Shown here: in pieces, positions 23,754 through 33,884 of the stretch | Numbering within the stretch: position 1 is the stretch's first letter | Layout: each line of letters begins with the position of its first letter | Assembly: GCF_022539665.2 (NCBI RefSeq) | Contig: NC_081333.1 | Coordinates: forward strand, 6,198,971-6,262,970 | DNA: 64,000 nt | DNA from: Daphnia carinata | Lineage: Eukaryota; Arthropoda; Branchiopoda; Diplostraca; Daphniidae | Direction: 5' to 3' | The notes under the pieces: model-generated | What the model saw: only the letters and a program-made list of their open reading frames with translations | Told to the model about the DNA's origin: nothing | The model's database searches: none | Position numbers and translations under genes: made by a program

Positions 23754-23997
23754 TTTTTTTTTAATTCAATGATTAACGAATAATTGAAGGTTTATTTAAT
23801 TGGGTTGGTTACCACGGCAATCAACCTAACAGAACAACTAGACAAAGTTACTTCCAAGTCAATCGGGTTGTCACTGAACTCTTAACGGATGCCAGCGTTC
23901 TTTATAGTAATCCCCCGAAAAAAATATTCATCATCATATCTATTGTAATCAGTAACCTATGAAATCATGTAAAAATTTGAAAATTTTCTTTTATCGC
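23754..23997. other. Upstream region of the MAM/CUB gene
   Basis: AT-rich DNA. On the minus strand an AATTAAATAAA word lies about 30-40 bp before the ATG, with a 12-base A run directly in front of the start codon. A core promoter could lie here but no motif is strong enough to call. Confidence 0.3.
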
Positions 23998-24157
23998 TCG
24001 AAAATACACGACAAGGCCTTTGGTAGACTAAGGTAAATATAATGCAAGATGACAAATAAGTCCATCTGCTTTTCATCTCGAAAATACACTACAAGGCCTT
24101 TGGTCGACTAAGGTAAATATAATGCAACATGACAAATAAGTCCATCTGCTTTTCATC
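23998..24157. repeat. Tandem duplication of an 80-bp unit
   Basis: Two adjacent copies start at 23998 and 24078, each running from TCGAAAATACAC through GACAAGGCCTTTGG-like sequence to CCATCTGCTTTTCATC. They differ at only a few positions, so the duplication is recent. No coding function is visible. Confidence 0.85.
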
Positions 24158-25862
24158 ACTCATATAATAGTAAAGCTATAGATAAGCTATAATGCTACGT
24201 TGGTTGATAAGATCTTTCAATCTAGAATGACATCAGTTTTTGAGATAACGGTAAACTTGTTACTTGTTTTTTGCTTATTCTTTTCTCCCTGTGCTGTTAG
24301 AAAGATAAGTCGCGCTCAATCATCTATTTGGTCTAAAATCGGTATGGTGTTGCAACTATTGTCCTCTTTCGTCTGTTTGTTACAAGTGCTGCCATCTGTG
24401 TCCCAACTTTGTTACCATGTTCTCTTTCGTTATTGCTGTCTTTCCCCTAGAGGCCAGGTCGAACGTGAGTCGACCTCTGGCCTCTCTTTTATTCAGTCTG
24501 GGACTCGGGATTTGGCCCGATGTCCGACAGAACCTTACGAGGGGGCTCTGCCGTTGGCTGGCCGCCCTCGCGTTAGTCCTTAAGGAGCGTTGCTTGACTG
24601 CTGGCTTCCCTTCGCGAGTAGAGTGCAGGTGTTGTAAATAGTATTATGTCATGTGTGTATTTTGTATGTCTGTGTTGAAATGTTTGTGTTGTAATGTCTG
24701 TGTTAGTATGAGTCTAATAGAAGAAACTGTAACAATGGTTTTTGAAGATTTTTTTTCTAGACGTTATGATGCAACCAGTTGCTAGGTTGGTACGTTTCCA
24801 TGTTTTTTTTGGGAAAAGAACAACGAATTTTCATCTTTCTTCTAAATACCCCTGGCTGTAATACAATTAAATTTTCGATTTGATTTCACCTGCAAACAAT
24901 TTTTATCTAACTAGGCCTACCTCTGATGGCAATATAATTAGACTATCGTCTTTGCTTACGTATAAAGCCAACCTGTAAGTATGAAGTACAGTGCATCACA
25001 TTGAAATTAATAAACAATTGTTATCTAGTGTGGGGACAGGGTGGTTTTTAAACGATTCAGATAATTTGAATTGTGGTCTACATGACATGTAGGCTACATG
25101 GAATTTTGAACAGCGCTTGTTGTAAGTTCTATACGGGACCTATGCTATGCTCATCAATTATTATAGATACCCCTCGACATGGTCAGTTCCACTTGGCCGA
25201 AGTATATTGGTATTCACTCTTTCACTGCAGACAACTGCTGTGGATACATACAGTACCCATCAAATTATTAGGCACACCTCCCCCATTTACGTGTATTCTT
25301 ATGGCGCTACGGTGTTTTTTAAACTCCCATTGCTATTTAATGGATACAGCTAGATTTTTTAAAAAAATTTTGCCGATCAGATTAGGTCGTGATCTACAAT
25401 TCACTAACACTTAGTTTTTTTTGTAAAACTTACCGCTAAGGCTGTAGGTCCTCGTTCACGAAACAGGCACACCCGGTTTTTCCCCATAAGCGTAATGCTA
25501 AGACTAGGTTTTTTAAAATTTTAAATAAAATACTTAAAGTTGAGCTAAAAAAATTCTTTTTTCCCAAAAGATATAGCATTCCTTACTTAACTTAGATTTA
25601 ATGTTATTTTTTCAAAAATAAATTTTCTCAATACCCCTCCCTATCTCATGAAGTTAACTCTCTTTTCATTTTTTGGACGGAAAGTGTAGTTCACACTTGG
25701 TCACCAGAGGTACTGTAAATAAAAGGTGCATTTAGAAAATAGTAGTAACATGCGTTACTTTAAGTTAATTAAATATCACGTATCACGAAAGAGGAAGGAG
25801 AAAATAAAAATCGCAGTTGCTGCTACGTTGGTCATTTCTTTAGATCAGTAGCTGTATAAAAG
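24158..25862. other. Intergenic, one hairpin, no gene
   Basis: The GC-rich part at 24440-24640 stands out against AT-rich surroundings and contains a hairpin: AGAGGCCAGGTCGA (24448-24461) faces TCGACCTCTGGCCTCT (24469-24484). It may be the end of an unidentified short element. The open frames here (24200-24583, 25073-25414) show no recognisable domain. Confidence 0.4.
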
Positions 25863-26020
25863 ATTGGCGGAGAAATAGGACCCGGAGACTTAGGACCTTA
25901 AAATAGGACATGGAGAAATAGGACCCGGAGAATTAGGACCATTTCTCCATAGAATTTTTTGAAGGTCTTTTTTCTCCATCATGAGGGCCTATTTCTCTAT
26001 CATGGAAGGCCTATTACTCC
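25863..26020. repeat. Hairpin MITE-like element (GGCGGAGAAATAGGAC family)
   Basis: The left half repeats GGAGAAATAGGACCC-type words (about 25868, 25912). The right half carries their inverted form (GGGCCTATTTCTC, GGCCTATTACTCC). The whole unit can fold into a long imperfect hairpin. The termini resemble those of 28224-28368, so both belong to one family of small non-autonomous foldback elements. No coding capacity. Confidence 0.65.
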
Positions 26021-28223
26021 ATTTTAAAAAAATTTTAAGTCGGCTTTATATTAGAAGAACCGGACAGCTTATGTGGGTTTCTACACCCCAAACAGCGTTT
26101 TCAATTGCACGTCCGTTCACTCCATCGTAACTTCTTTGTTTGGAGTCGTATATATGTAATTTTTTTTGCGTGATGATATGCTCCATCCGTTGCTTTATAG
26201 GCCTACAGCTCATTTAATATACAAGTTATTTGTTTCACACTGTATTTGGTTTTTGCCACTTCTAGGCCTATAGCATCGTTCCTCGCTCGCTCGTCGCTTG
26301 AAATAACACTAACTTTTTCAACTATTTACCAAGTTCGTGGTAGTCAAACATTAAAGTACTTCAATCAACGTATTTTCATCACCATGATGCTAATTAAATT
26401 GCGTTAAAACAACTTCTTGATATTTCACTGCAATAAAAAAAGTAACCGCAGACCCTTATGGCATTTACAACACAGCGTGGAGCAACCAGGTTTCTATTAC
26501 TCTGCTATGATGGGTGATGGTACTACAATCACTGCGCTGAACTCATTACGTAAAAGCAAACAGAAATGCGCCTGCTTTCACAGAAAACTGTGTTAGCTGT
26601 CTGAAAAAAGCGTAATGAGTTCAGCGCCTCAAGTAGGAACAAGATAAACTATTTTTGACGGGAAAAACTTAGTACCGTCTTCACTTAAAGAAATTCCCGT
26701 TCCTAAAATAGTTAATATTAAGTTATACTACTACAATGGGATATAGTTTAATGAATATCCTATCGATTAATGTAATTGCGACGTCTATAAAACATTTCCT
26801 TGTATTAAAAAAAAATTTCTAAAAAATGAGGTAGTGTCATAAGACATCCTATAAGCTCAACGCGTTGTTCGGATAATATATGACTAGCATGCAAGTCAAA
26901 AAGTCTTATAGATAAAAAATTAAAAAAAATAGTGCTGGATAGCCCATTATTTAATTAACATCAGGAAAAAATTTTATTTTTTTATCGTCATTTTTACTGG
27001 CCCTTTTTTGCCTTTGCGCAAGGGACCCTACCGCCATAAGACACCGTGTAAAAAAGCCCCAAAAACTCTTGGTGTTCGGATACTAAGGGCGGGTACTGTA
27101 TATTTAGGCTTTATTGTCCCTGTATACTTTCTTCTCTGTATCACTATTATTTTTTACTCGCAGACCCTGCTCCAACAGCCAGAGCAGACTTGCCGCGATC
27201 GCGATCAAAAATTGATCGCCGTTCCGATCTTCGCTCAAAAAATGCTCGCCGATCCGATCTTTTGAGCAGCTGCGGCTCTTGGTCATTATTACTACTAGGG
27301 AGAATTGCAGGTACAAGTAATAAAGGTGTATAGCCTAATCTATCTTGTTTCCTAGAATACATAGGTAAAGTATTTTAACATAATAAATTTTTTTTTTTAC
27401 TAAATGGAAATTAAGTAAATTTTACCTTGATTTGGAATTTGAAAGCTTAGAGGATTTATTTTCCTTACATACTCATACAGCGATTCCACTAGCACCACTG
27501 TAGTACAGTATATTAACTGGCGAAAGTTTGGACTGTCTCCCCCCCCCCCCGAGCGGTGTGGAATGGTAGAAAGACCAAAGGTTTTGGCACATCAGCTCTC
27601 GAATGCTACGAGTGTCGTACAAAAAGAATGTCGGTACTAACTGCCATACAACAAAAGTTACGTGGTATGACTAAAAGAATACTTGATACTAAACATGGAA
27701 CTGAGTTCCCAACCCAGTTTTCGGCCCATGGAAAACATTATTTTAAAAAGATTTGTCCAAGCTTCCTCTGCTTTTAGTTCAGAGTCTTCCACTCCCTATT
27801 GACAAAACTTTAATTAAAAGTAAAATAGATCTCAAACCAGTAGCTTGCCTGAATTAATGTTGACCCACTGGCAAACTAGCTGACATAGAAATCAACTGAT
27901 TTCAAGATAAGTCTGTACAATTGTTTTTGAGGGACATCAATTGTCCTTGAGCTAAGCAATGTTGGTAGCAAGTCTACTACCAACAGTTTCCTAAAGCAAT
28001 TAACAGGAGTCTGGTAGTGGCTATGCTTTTCACTTATCAGCAAAGTATCTGCTAATTTTTTCTGCATTATAAAACAAGAATATTTTTTTAACTTCTTAAA
28101 TTTACAAAATGTACATAAGATCAAAAGATACTCCATGAGTGTCAACAAATTGTGGTAGCATGGACAATAAAACTAGCATTAGTCGACAATGTTCCAATGT
28201 ATCTTCTGCCCTTTCAGCCATAG
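26021..28223. other. Intergenic, no supported gene
   Basis: A GATC-rich stretch at 27195-27265 can form small hairpins. A ten-base C run sits at 27541-27550. Open frames at 27008-27265, 27556-27777 and 27876-28148 do not contain recognisable motifs. Confidence 0.4.
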
Positions 28224-28368
28224 GATTGGCGGAGAAAAAGGCCCAGACGAAAAAGGCCCAGACGAAAAAGGCCCGCGAAAAAGGCCCAGACGAAAAAGGC
28301 CCACTTTTTTCCAAATTCAAAAGTGGGCCTTTTTCTCCATTGGACTGGGCCTTTTTCTCCGCTCAATT
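28224..28368. repeat. Foldback MITE with internal GAAAAAGGCCCA repeats
   Basis: Terminal inverted repeats of about 22 bp are nearly perfect: ATTGGCGGAGAAAAAGGCCC on the left and GGGCCTTTTTCTCCGCTCAAT on the right, with one extra base. Four direct repeats of (GAC)GAAAAAGGCCC lie inside the left arm, and GTGGGCCTTTTT closes an inner stem near 28323. The element encodes nothing; frames on both strands are by-products of the repeat. Confidence 0.8.
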
Positions 28369-29479
28369 TCCATGTTCCTACAAACTTTATATTTGTTTCG
28401 AAAATTGTATTTCCCACCTCCTATTCCGTGGAATTTGGAATGTACAAAGGTTGCTGAAACCGTGATTTTCTATAAGGTTTGCAGAGATCAAACAATGTTA
28501 GCGTTTGTACGCTAGATAATCTTTGATTATGTATTCGGTTGTAATCTAATTTCGGATTGTGTTAGTATTTATCTATTGCTAATATCCCGTTACATAAGGT
28601 TCATTTTTGACAATTTTTGTTTATTGAACAACTATCGCTTCTTTAAATATAATAGAAGAAATACATGTTTTCCGCACTTAGCCTTGTTCTGTCCACCATC
28701 TTTGATCATTCCTCCCAACCCCCAGTCAATTTCCCTTATCCCTTCCCTTTGTCGACGCTTATGCCATAGGTAAAGACCACTGATTCGTTGTAATGAGTGA
28801 ACACGGGAAATGAAACTGAATACGGAAACTGAATGAGTTCCGCGGGGCTTTTGTGGTTGCTGGGAACAAAAATATATGTTACCACGAAGACTAGTTTATT
28901 ATTATTAACATTTTTGATAAATAATGTTTATAGGAATAATAGTACAAACTTAAACTATCGTCTGAGGCAAGGACCAAAACAAAGACTATTGTAATTCAAT
29001 ATTGATTCTAATACCATTTATTCTTTATACATTTTCAATTCTTTTAACAATTACAAAGAGCCCAATAAATATATTAAAATCATAACCTACTGCTATAAAT
29101 GATTTTGTTCGTTCTTCGTGTCCTGTTTTCACCTTTTGTACATTTTCAAGCAGCTATTGATTACCTAATTACACATCACATACTACATTGAGATATAAGG
29201 AAGCTTTACACTTTACGTTAGCAAAGCTACTAATAATGACAAATCAATTTTCTACTACGACGGATTTTTTTTTGAGTCTCTTATTAGTGAAGACACTAAA
29301 CCTTTTAAATTGAATCTAAGATTTTTTTTCTTCAAATTTTCCACGATCATGGAAGGCATATCAGTGTATTTTTCTAAAAAACTATCACGACATGGCTGCA
29401 CATGAAAGAACACAAGTTTAGCTGATCCATCAGTCAGTATCAGTCTTTCATGCGATAAATTTGCCTTTTTTCTTTAGTT
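28369..29479. other. Intergenic, no supported gene
   Basis: AT-rich DNA without a recognisable gene or repeat structure. Confidence 0.4.
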
Positions 29480-29859
29480 TATTCACTTTATGTTCTTTCT
29501 TTTCAGTTTTCTTTTTCTTAATGTTGGCTTTTCTCCTTTTCTGTTATTATTCCCTTCTCTTTTCCTTTTCTTCGATTCGTTCAGCGCAATTTTTGTTACT
29601 CTCTCATTTGATTTGATCTCGTTCATTAATTGGTTTGGCAAGCAATTCCACATAGTCTTTTACCTATTGCAATACAGAAAGGTTAAAAGTTTTCAAGATC
29701 TTACAAATATATTTGTCAAATTAAAAGTTTACCTGAAAACCTTCAGCTATTTGCAGAGCACCATTTCATGCCTGTTTCTCTTCAATACTTCTTGCATTTT
29801 CAACTTCAGCTTGGCCTACCAAGATTTTCATTTTTGGTTTAAGTTTTATTTTCTTTCAT

Positions 29860-30400
29860 TTTAATCGTTGCCACTTCTGGATCTAAAGTGGTCTTATTCA
29901 GAATGGGTGAGGAATTAGATAGTTCTCCAAAATCAAATTTGCTGAATAGTAGGCAGCCTTCACTGTTGAAATTTTGTGTTAGCGGTGTACCTGTTGGTCT
30001 TCGTTCAGGAATACCTGTTTTGACAAACTCTGTGGGATCAGAAGTTGATGACACTGATGCTGCCTCGGTGGCTTGTGCAAGTTTGGCAATTCAGGACCAC
30101 TTCTTGTTATTTTTCTTTTTTAATTTCTTCTTCTGCAATTTTTCTAACTCCTTTTAAGTTTGGTTTTCATTGTCCTATCAGACAAATCCAGCCTTTTCCC
30201 TGAAAATAGATGGAATAAGCTGGCCCGTCTTCCTTTAACGTAAAGATCAACACATACCTGTTAAGTGTGAGGTGTTAGCTGCTAGACATTCTTCTTGTTC
30301 AACACCAACCTTATTGCTATTGAGATCGTCAACTGTAGATACACTTTCAGTTGGAATGTTGGTCAATAAGCTAGAAATGAAAAAGTCTTCAGGAGTGAGT
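29860..30400 (-). pseudogene. Unidentified gene fragment, left arm of the foldback
   Basis: Minus-strand exons: about 30400-30262 encodes acidic sequence (TPEDFFISSLLTNIPTE) ending at a GTATGT donor; an intron of about 70-80 bp follows; the next exon (about 30185-29860) is Lys-rich, then Ser/Pro-rich (TGIPERRPTGTPLTQNF). A TGA and a TAA interrupt the second exon. A further exon and a 69-bp intron continue into 29480-29850. I do not recognise the protein; a Lys-rich coiled coil is apparent. The same gene piece is duplicated inverted in the right arm. Confidence 0.45.
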
Positions 30401-30652
30401 TGCTTTTTAAGAGCGACGATGTCAATGGACCCTCGCGTTTTATAAGGCTCTTGATTTTTCGGGTCCTCATTTCCTACAAATTTTGTTTAGACGTCACTTT
30501 CAAGTTCTTGTTTTCTCTTTTTCTATTTACAAAAACTGCCTCTCATATTATAACCTTTAAACTTTATTATTATTTACCTTGATCTCTCAACATTATCACT
30601 CATCACTCCATAAATCACACTATCTGAACCTAGCTTTTTGTTATTTTCTTTA

Positions 30653-30931
30653 GAGAACGACATTTTCGAGCCAAATCCAGCTTCAGGACGCCTCCACTTG
30701 AGGGCAGTATAAGCAGATGGAAACCATGAACAATAAAAAAGTAACTAAATTTTGTTGAATTTGTAATACAAGAATTACATTTTTTTTTAAATTTCAATCG
30801 GCAATCTTAAGAGTTTATTTTACTACGTTTGTTTTTTGTACTACCCTTCATACGATTTTTTGGATACTTACTCTGCTTATACTGCCCTCAAGTGGAGGCG
30901 TCCTGAAGCTAGATTTGGCTTGAAAAGGTGG
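30653..30931. repeat. Inner inverted repeat pair
   Basis: About 60 bp at 30653-30717 (GAGAACGACATTTTCGAGCC through CAGTATAAGCAGA) recurs inverted at 30872-30931 with few differences, around a 155-bp AT-rich spacer. It is nested in the larger palindrome and could by itself be a small foldback element. Confidence 0.7.
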
Positions 30932-30937
30932 AATCTA

Positions 30938-31085
30938 TTGCACCGAAATATTTCGGTGCAATAACGGCCATTTTGTCTATTGCACCGAAATCTTTCGGTG
31001 CACTAAGGACCTTTTTGGCTATTGCACCGAAATCTTTCGGCGCACAAAGTGGCCTTATTCGCTATTGCACCGAAAGATTTCCTTG
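30938..31085. repeat. Array of ATTGCACCGAAA palindromes (left)
   Basis: The self-complementary unit ATTGCACCGAAATATTTCGG or variants is repeated at about 43-50 bp spacing, separated by ACGGCC, AGGACC and GTGGCC spacers. Diverged units (TTGCAACGAAAGATTTC) continue to about 31290. Confidence 0.75.
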
Positions 31086-31379
31086 CACTTAAAAGTTGTT
31101 TCTAGCCTATCATAACTAAAAATTAACACCTCTATTACTAAGAACTATATTAAATTTAACTATTTACTTCTTAAAATTATTAAATTTTAATAATAATGTC
31201 GTATTCGTATTGCTGTGTGTATTGCTACGAAATCTTTCGTTGCAATAACGGCCTTTTCCCCTATTGCAACGAAAGATTTCGTTGCACTTAAAATCGTTCT
31301 ACCCTATCGTAACAAAAGATCCCGAGGTATATTTGAGTGTTTAATTAGTAAATTTTTGCCTATTTTTTCTTCCTTCGTA

Positions 31380-32080
31380 GTATAATTCTTCTTTTCGAAT
31401 TTCGTTTTTTTTTTCGGCGGGTCATTTTTCCCCATCCACCTACACCTTTGTGGGGCATTTTTTGAGTTTTTTCTTTACGGTGCACCGTTTTTACCCGCCC
31501 CCCTATGCCTTAACGAGACATTAATTTTTTTGTTTTTTCTTTTCATCTGGCCATTTTATTCCGGCCCGATTTTTTTTTGTTTCTTTTTTTTTTTGGGCGG
31601 GTCATTTTAGCCAGTCGCACATGTGCATCTTACCATGGCATGAAATGTGAAGAACAAAAAAAAAATAACGCGCGATGGCATAGGCGGCCGGGCAAAAACG
31701 GCCCGCGGGAAAAAACAGAAATATTTTTTGAATCAGTGAAGAAATGGACTTTGTCTATTTTTTTAATCTGTTTTTTCGGCGGGCCATTTTTGCATCCTCA
31801 GCTTTCGATTTTTCACCTATTTGACTACTCATTTTTCACCAATCCTTTCATTTTTCAAAATCTTTTTGAAAAAAAAATGTAAAAGATGCCCAAGGAAGGC
31901 ATATGCAAAAATGGCCCGCCGAAAAAAAAAAGATTAAAAAAAAGACCAACGAAGGCATAGTCCGGTGGGCAAAAATGGCGTGCCGAAAGAAAAAAAAAGG
32001 AAAAAAATACGCCCACGAAGGTATAGTCAGGCCGAAGTGGAAAATGTAAAAAAAATGCCGTGCATAATAAAAATACGGAA
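31380..32080. repeat. Central GGCGGGCCATTTTTGC hairpins
   Basis: TTCGGCGGGCCATTTTTGC near 31783 faces GCAAAAATGGCCCGCCGAA near 31905. Less perfect versions lie at 31413, 31598, 31695 and 31976. The stretch contains many A and T runs. It fills the centre of the foldback structure and encodes nothing credible. Confidence 0.65.
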
Positions 32081-32223
32081 ATGTGGCTTACGTTAAAAAA
32101 AGCCTTAACCACAACAATACACTGCCACTGTACAACACAAATATTTAAATTACGGAACTTAGCACGCGTTTGCCGAATCTTAATTAGTAATAAACATAGT
32201 ATATTAGTAGTATAATAATTTTT

Positions 32224-32412
32224 ATATTTCGGTACAATAGGGAAAAAACTATATTATTGCAACGAAATCTTTCGGTGCAATAGGAAATAAAGCCACTTAT
32301 TGCACCGAAAGATTTCGGTGCAATAGCCAAAAAGGTCCTTAGTGCACCGAAAGATTTCGGTGCAATAGGGGAAAAGGCCGTTATTGCACCGAAATATTTC
32401 GGTGCAATAGAT
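32224..32412. repeat. Array of ATTGCACCGAAA palindromes (right)
   Basis: The same palindromic unit as at 30938-31085 is repeated here, with spacers in inverse order (GCCAAAAAGGTCC, GGGGAAAAGGCCG). The two arrays are therefore arms of one larger inverted repeat. Confidence 0.75.
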
Positions 32413-32689
32413 TCCACCGCTTGAAAATGTCGTTCTCTAAAGAAATAACAATATGCTAGATTCGTCGACAAAATGTTTCCGTGCAATAGATTCTACCAAA
32501 AACTCCTTTTACCATAAAGGACGGATAGCTGCTTTAAAGAGGTAAATTGAGTAAGCTCTTCTACAGAGACTTAGGTGCAGCTTGCACTTAAATTGTTGAC
32601 GTGGAACATATTATGCATTCTCATTCACATTCAATGTTTATTTTGTTTTCTAGGAGAACACATTAAAAATTTGCGAACACTTTAGATTC

Positions 32690-32995
32690 AAAAGTTGCAA
32701 CGATAACAAAAAAAAAACTCAAAGCCAAAGTGAAAATCTTGGATGGCCAAGCTGAAGTTGGAATGCGAGAAGTATTGAAGAGAAACAGTCAGGAAATGGT
32801 GCTCTGCAAAGAGCTGAAGGTTTTCAGGTAAACTTTCAATTTGACAAACATATTTGTAAGATCTTAAATAATTTTAACCTTTCTGTATTGCAATAGGTAA
32901 AAAACAATGTGGAATTGCTTGCTAAATCTATTAAGAAACAAGATGAAGTCAAATCAGATAGTAAAAAGAAGTTGGCGGAACCCATCGATGAATAG
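32690..32995 (+). pseudogene. Unidentified gene fragment, right arm of the foldback
   Basis: An exon ending at 32827 encodes a basic helical stretch (KAKVKILDGQAEVGMREV). A 69-bp GT-AG intron (32828-32896) follows, then an exon that reads to a TAG at 32993-32995. Beyond the stop, Lys-rich sequence continues to a CAG/GTATGTG donor at about 33097. The left arm carries the same exons on the other strand. Preservation of an intron shows duplication at the DNA level. Function unknown. Confidence 0.45.
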
Positions 32996-33124
32996 GAAAA
33001 GAGAAAGGAATAACAACAGAAAACGAGAAAAGCCAACATTAAGAAAAAGAAAACTGAAAAGAAAGAACATAAACTGAATGAACACCTCACACCTAACAGG
33101 TATGTGTTAACATTTACATTTAAG

Positions 33125-33850
33125 TGTAACGAAGCCGAATATACCTTACTTTAACTTTTCTCGCTTTTGCTTCAGTAGCCAATACAAGCCTGGACATGGC
33201 AACTGCAACACTATACGCAGGGCAGCTGACCTAGATGAACACCTGCAAGCTGATTCACGCAGACGATACGTCACCAATATCACACCATATTGAACGCGTC
33301 CTTTTGATTGGTTAACCGCGTGAAGCCTACAAGCTCCTCCCAATCACGCCACTTTGCAATATGCAAAGTTCCGTGGTTAACCCAGCATCTGAGGAAGATC
33401 AGACAAGTTGTTGCAGCCGTGCCGAGTAGTTGCCCTAAGTCATTTTTCCTTGCTTATTTGAGTAGTATTGTGCCTTAATTAATGTTTCAGTAACCAAGCC
33501 TTTTGAGTAGAAAACTCGTTCTCGTCTTGAGTCTTCTCAGACGTTCTGTGCCAATTCTTGCGTTCCAAACCCTGTCTGTGTGGAAGCTGAATTCCAAGCT
33601 CGTCTTGTGACACTTTATCTTCCATTCTTTCACTCGTGAGTTCACGGTAAGACCCTGTTTAATTGTTCCTTCTTTTAACTTGTTTTCTGAATGTTTCTTC
33701 TCGTCTTTTGTTCTCTTGTCTTTTTATTTCTTATGTCCTAGCTTATAATAAACACAGACGTCATTGTGGGTAAAACGCCTCGAGTTCAGTTTACATTTAT
33801 TGTCTTAATTTCGGTAAAGTCCGCCTTCCCACACGGGAAGATGCTTTACA
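33125..33850 (+). repeat. Element A 5' LTR
   Basis: Starts TGTAACGAAGCCGAATATAC, ends AGATGCTTTACA, and so has 5-bp inverted ends (TGTAA/TTACA). The same start recurs at 46017 and 52829, each directly after env, and the segment from 33498 recurs at 63942-64000. An AATAAA word near 33747 could be the polyadenylation signal, about 100 bp before the LTR end. Length 726 bp. Confidence 0.9.
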
Positions 33851-33853
33851 TTA

Positions 33854-33865
33854 TGGTGGCAGCGG
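33854..33865 (+). promoter_or_regulatory. Candidate primer-binding site of element A
   Basis: TGGTGGCAGCGG begins 3 nt after the LTR. The leading TGG would pair with the CCA end of a tRNA, as in other LTR elements. Which tRNA it pairs with was not determined. Confidence 0.65.
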
Positions 33866-33884
33866 TTTCTCGAACTCAACCACA

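Larger units (their letters stand above)
29480..33077. mobile_element. Large foldback structure with inverted gene-fragment arms
   Basis: About 400 bp at 29480-29893 recurs in inverted orientation at 32687-33077 with roughly 85 percent identity by eye. Further inside, 30640-30670 pairs with 32411-32452, 30938-31085 with 32224-32412, and the 31400-31870 GGCGGGCCATTTTTGC words with their inverse near 31904-32040. The result is a nested imperfect palindrome more than 3 kb long. The arms contain exon and intron sequence of one gene, so this is an inverted duplication of host or captured sequence around a core of short palindromes. Element A is inserted immediately to the right (33125). No transposase was found. 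Confidence 0.7.

Noticed and set aside
24200-24583. 127-codon hydrophobic plus-strand frame
   Set aside because: Runs through the GC-rich hairpin patch, with no homologue recognised and no splice or promoter context.
28139-28515. Lys/Phe-rich frames across the MITE at 28224-28368
   Set aside because: They result from the GAAAAAGGCCCA repeats and run through the hairpin.
30938-32412. CRISPR-like array
   Set aside because: Repeats are self-complementary, spacers are similar to each other, and the context is eukaryotic; this is a palindromic repeat array.
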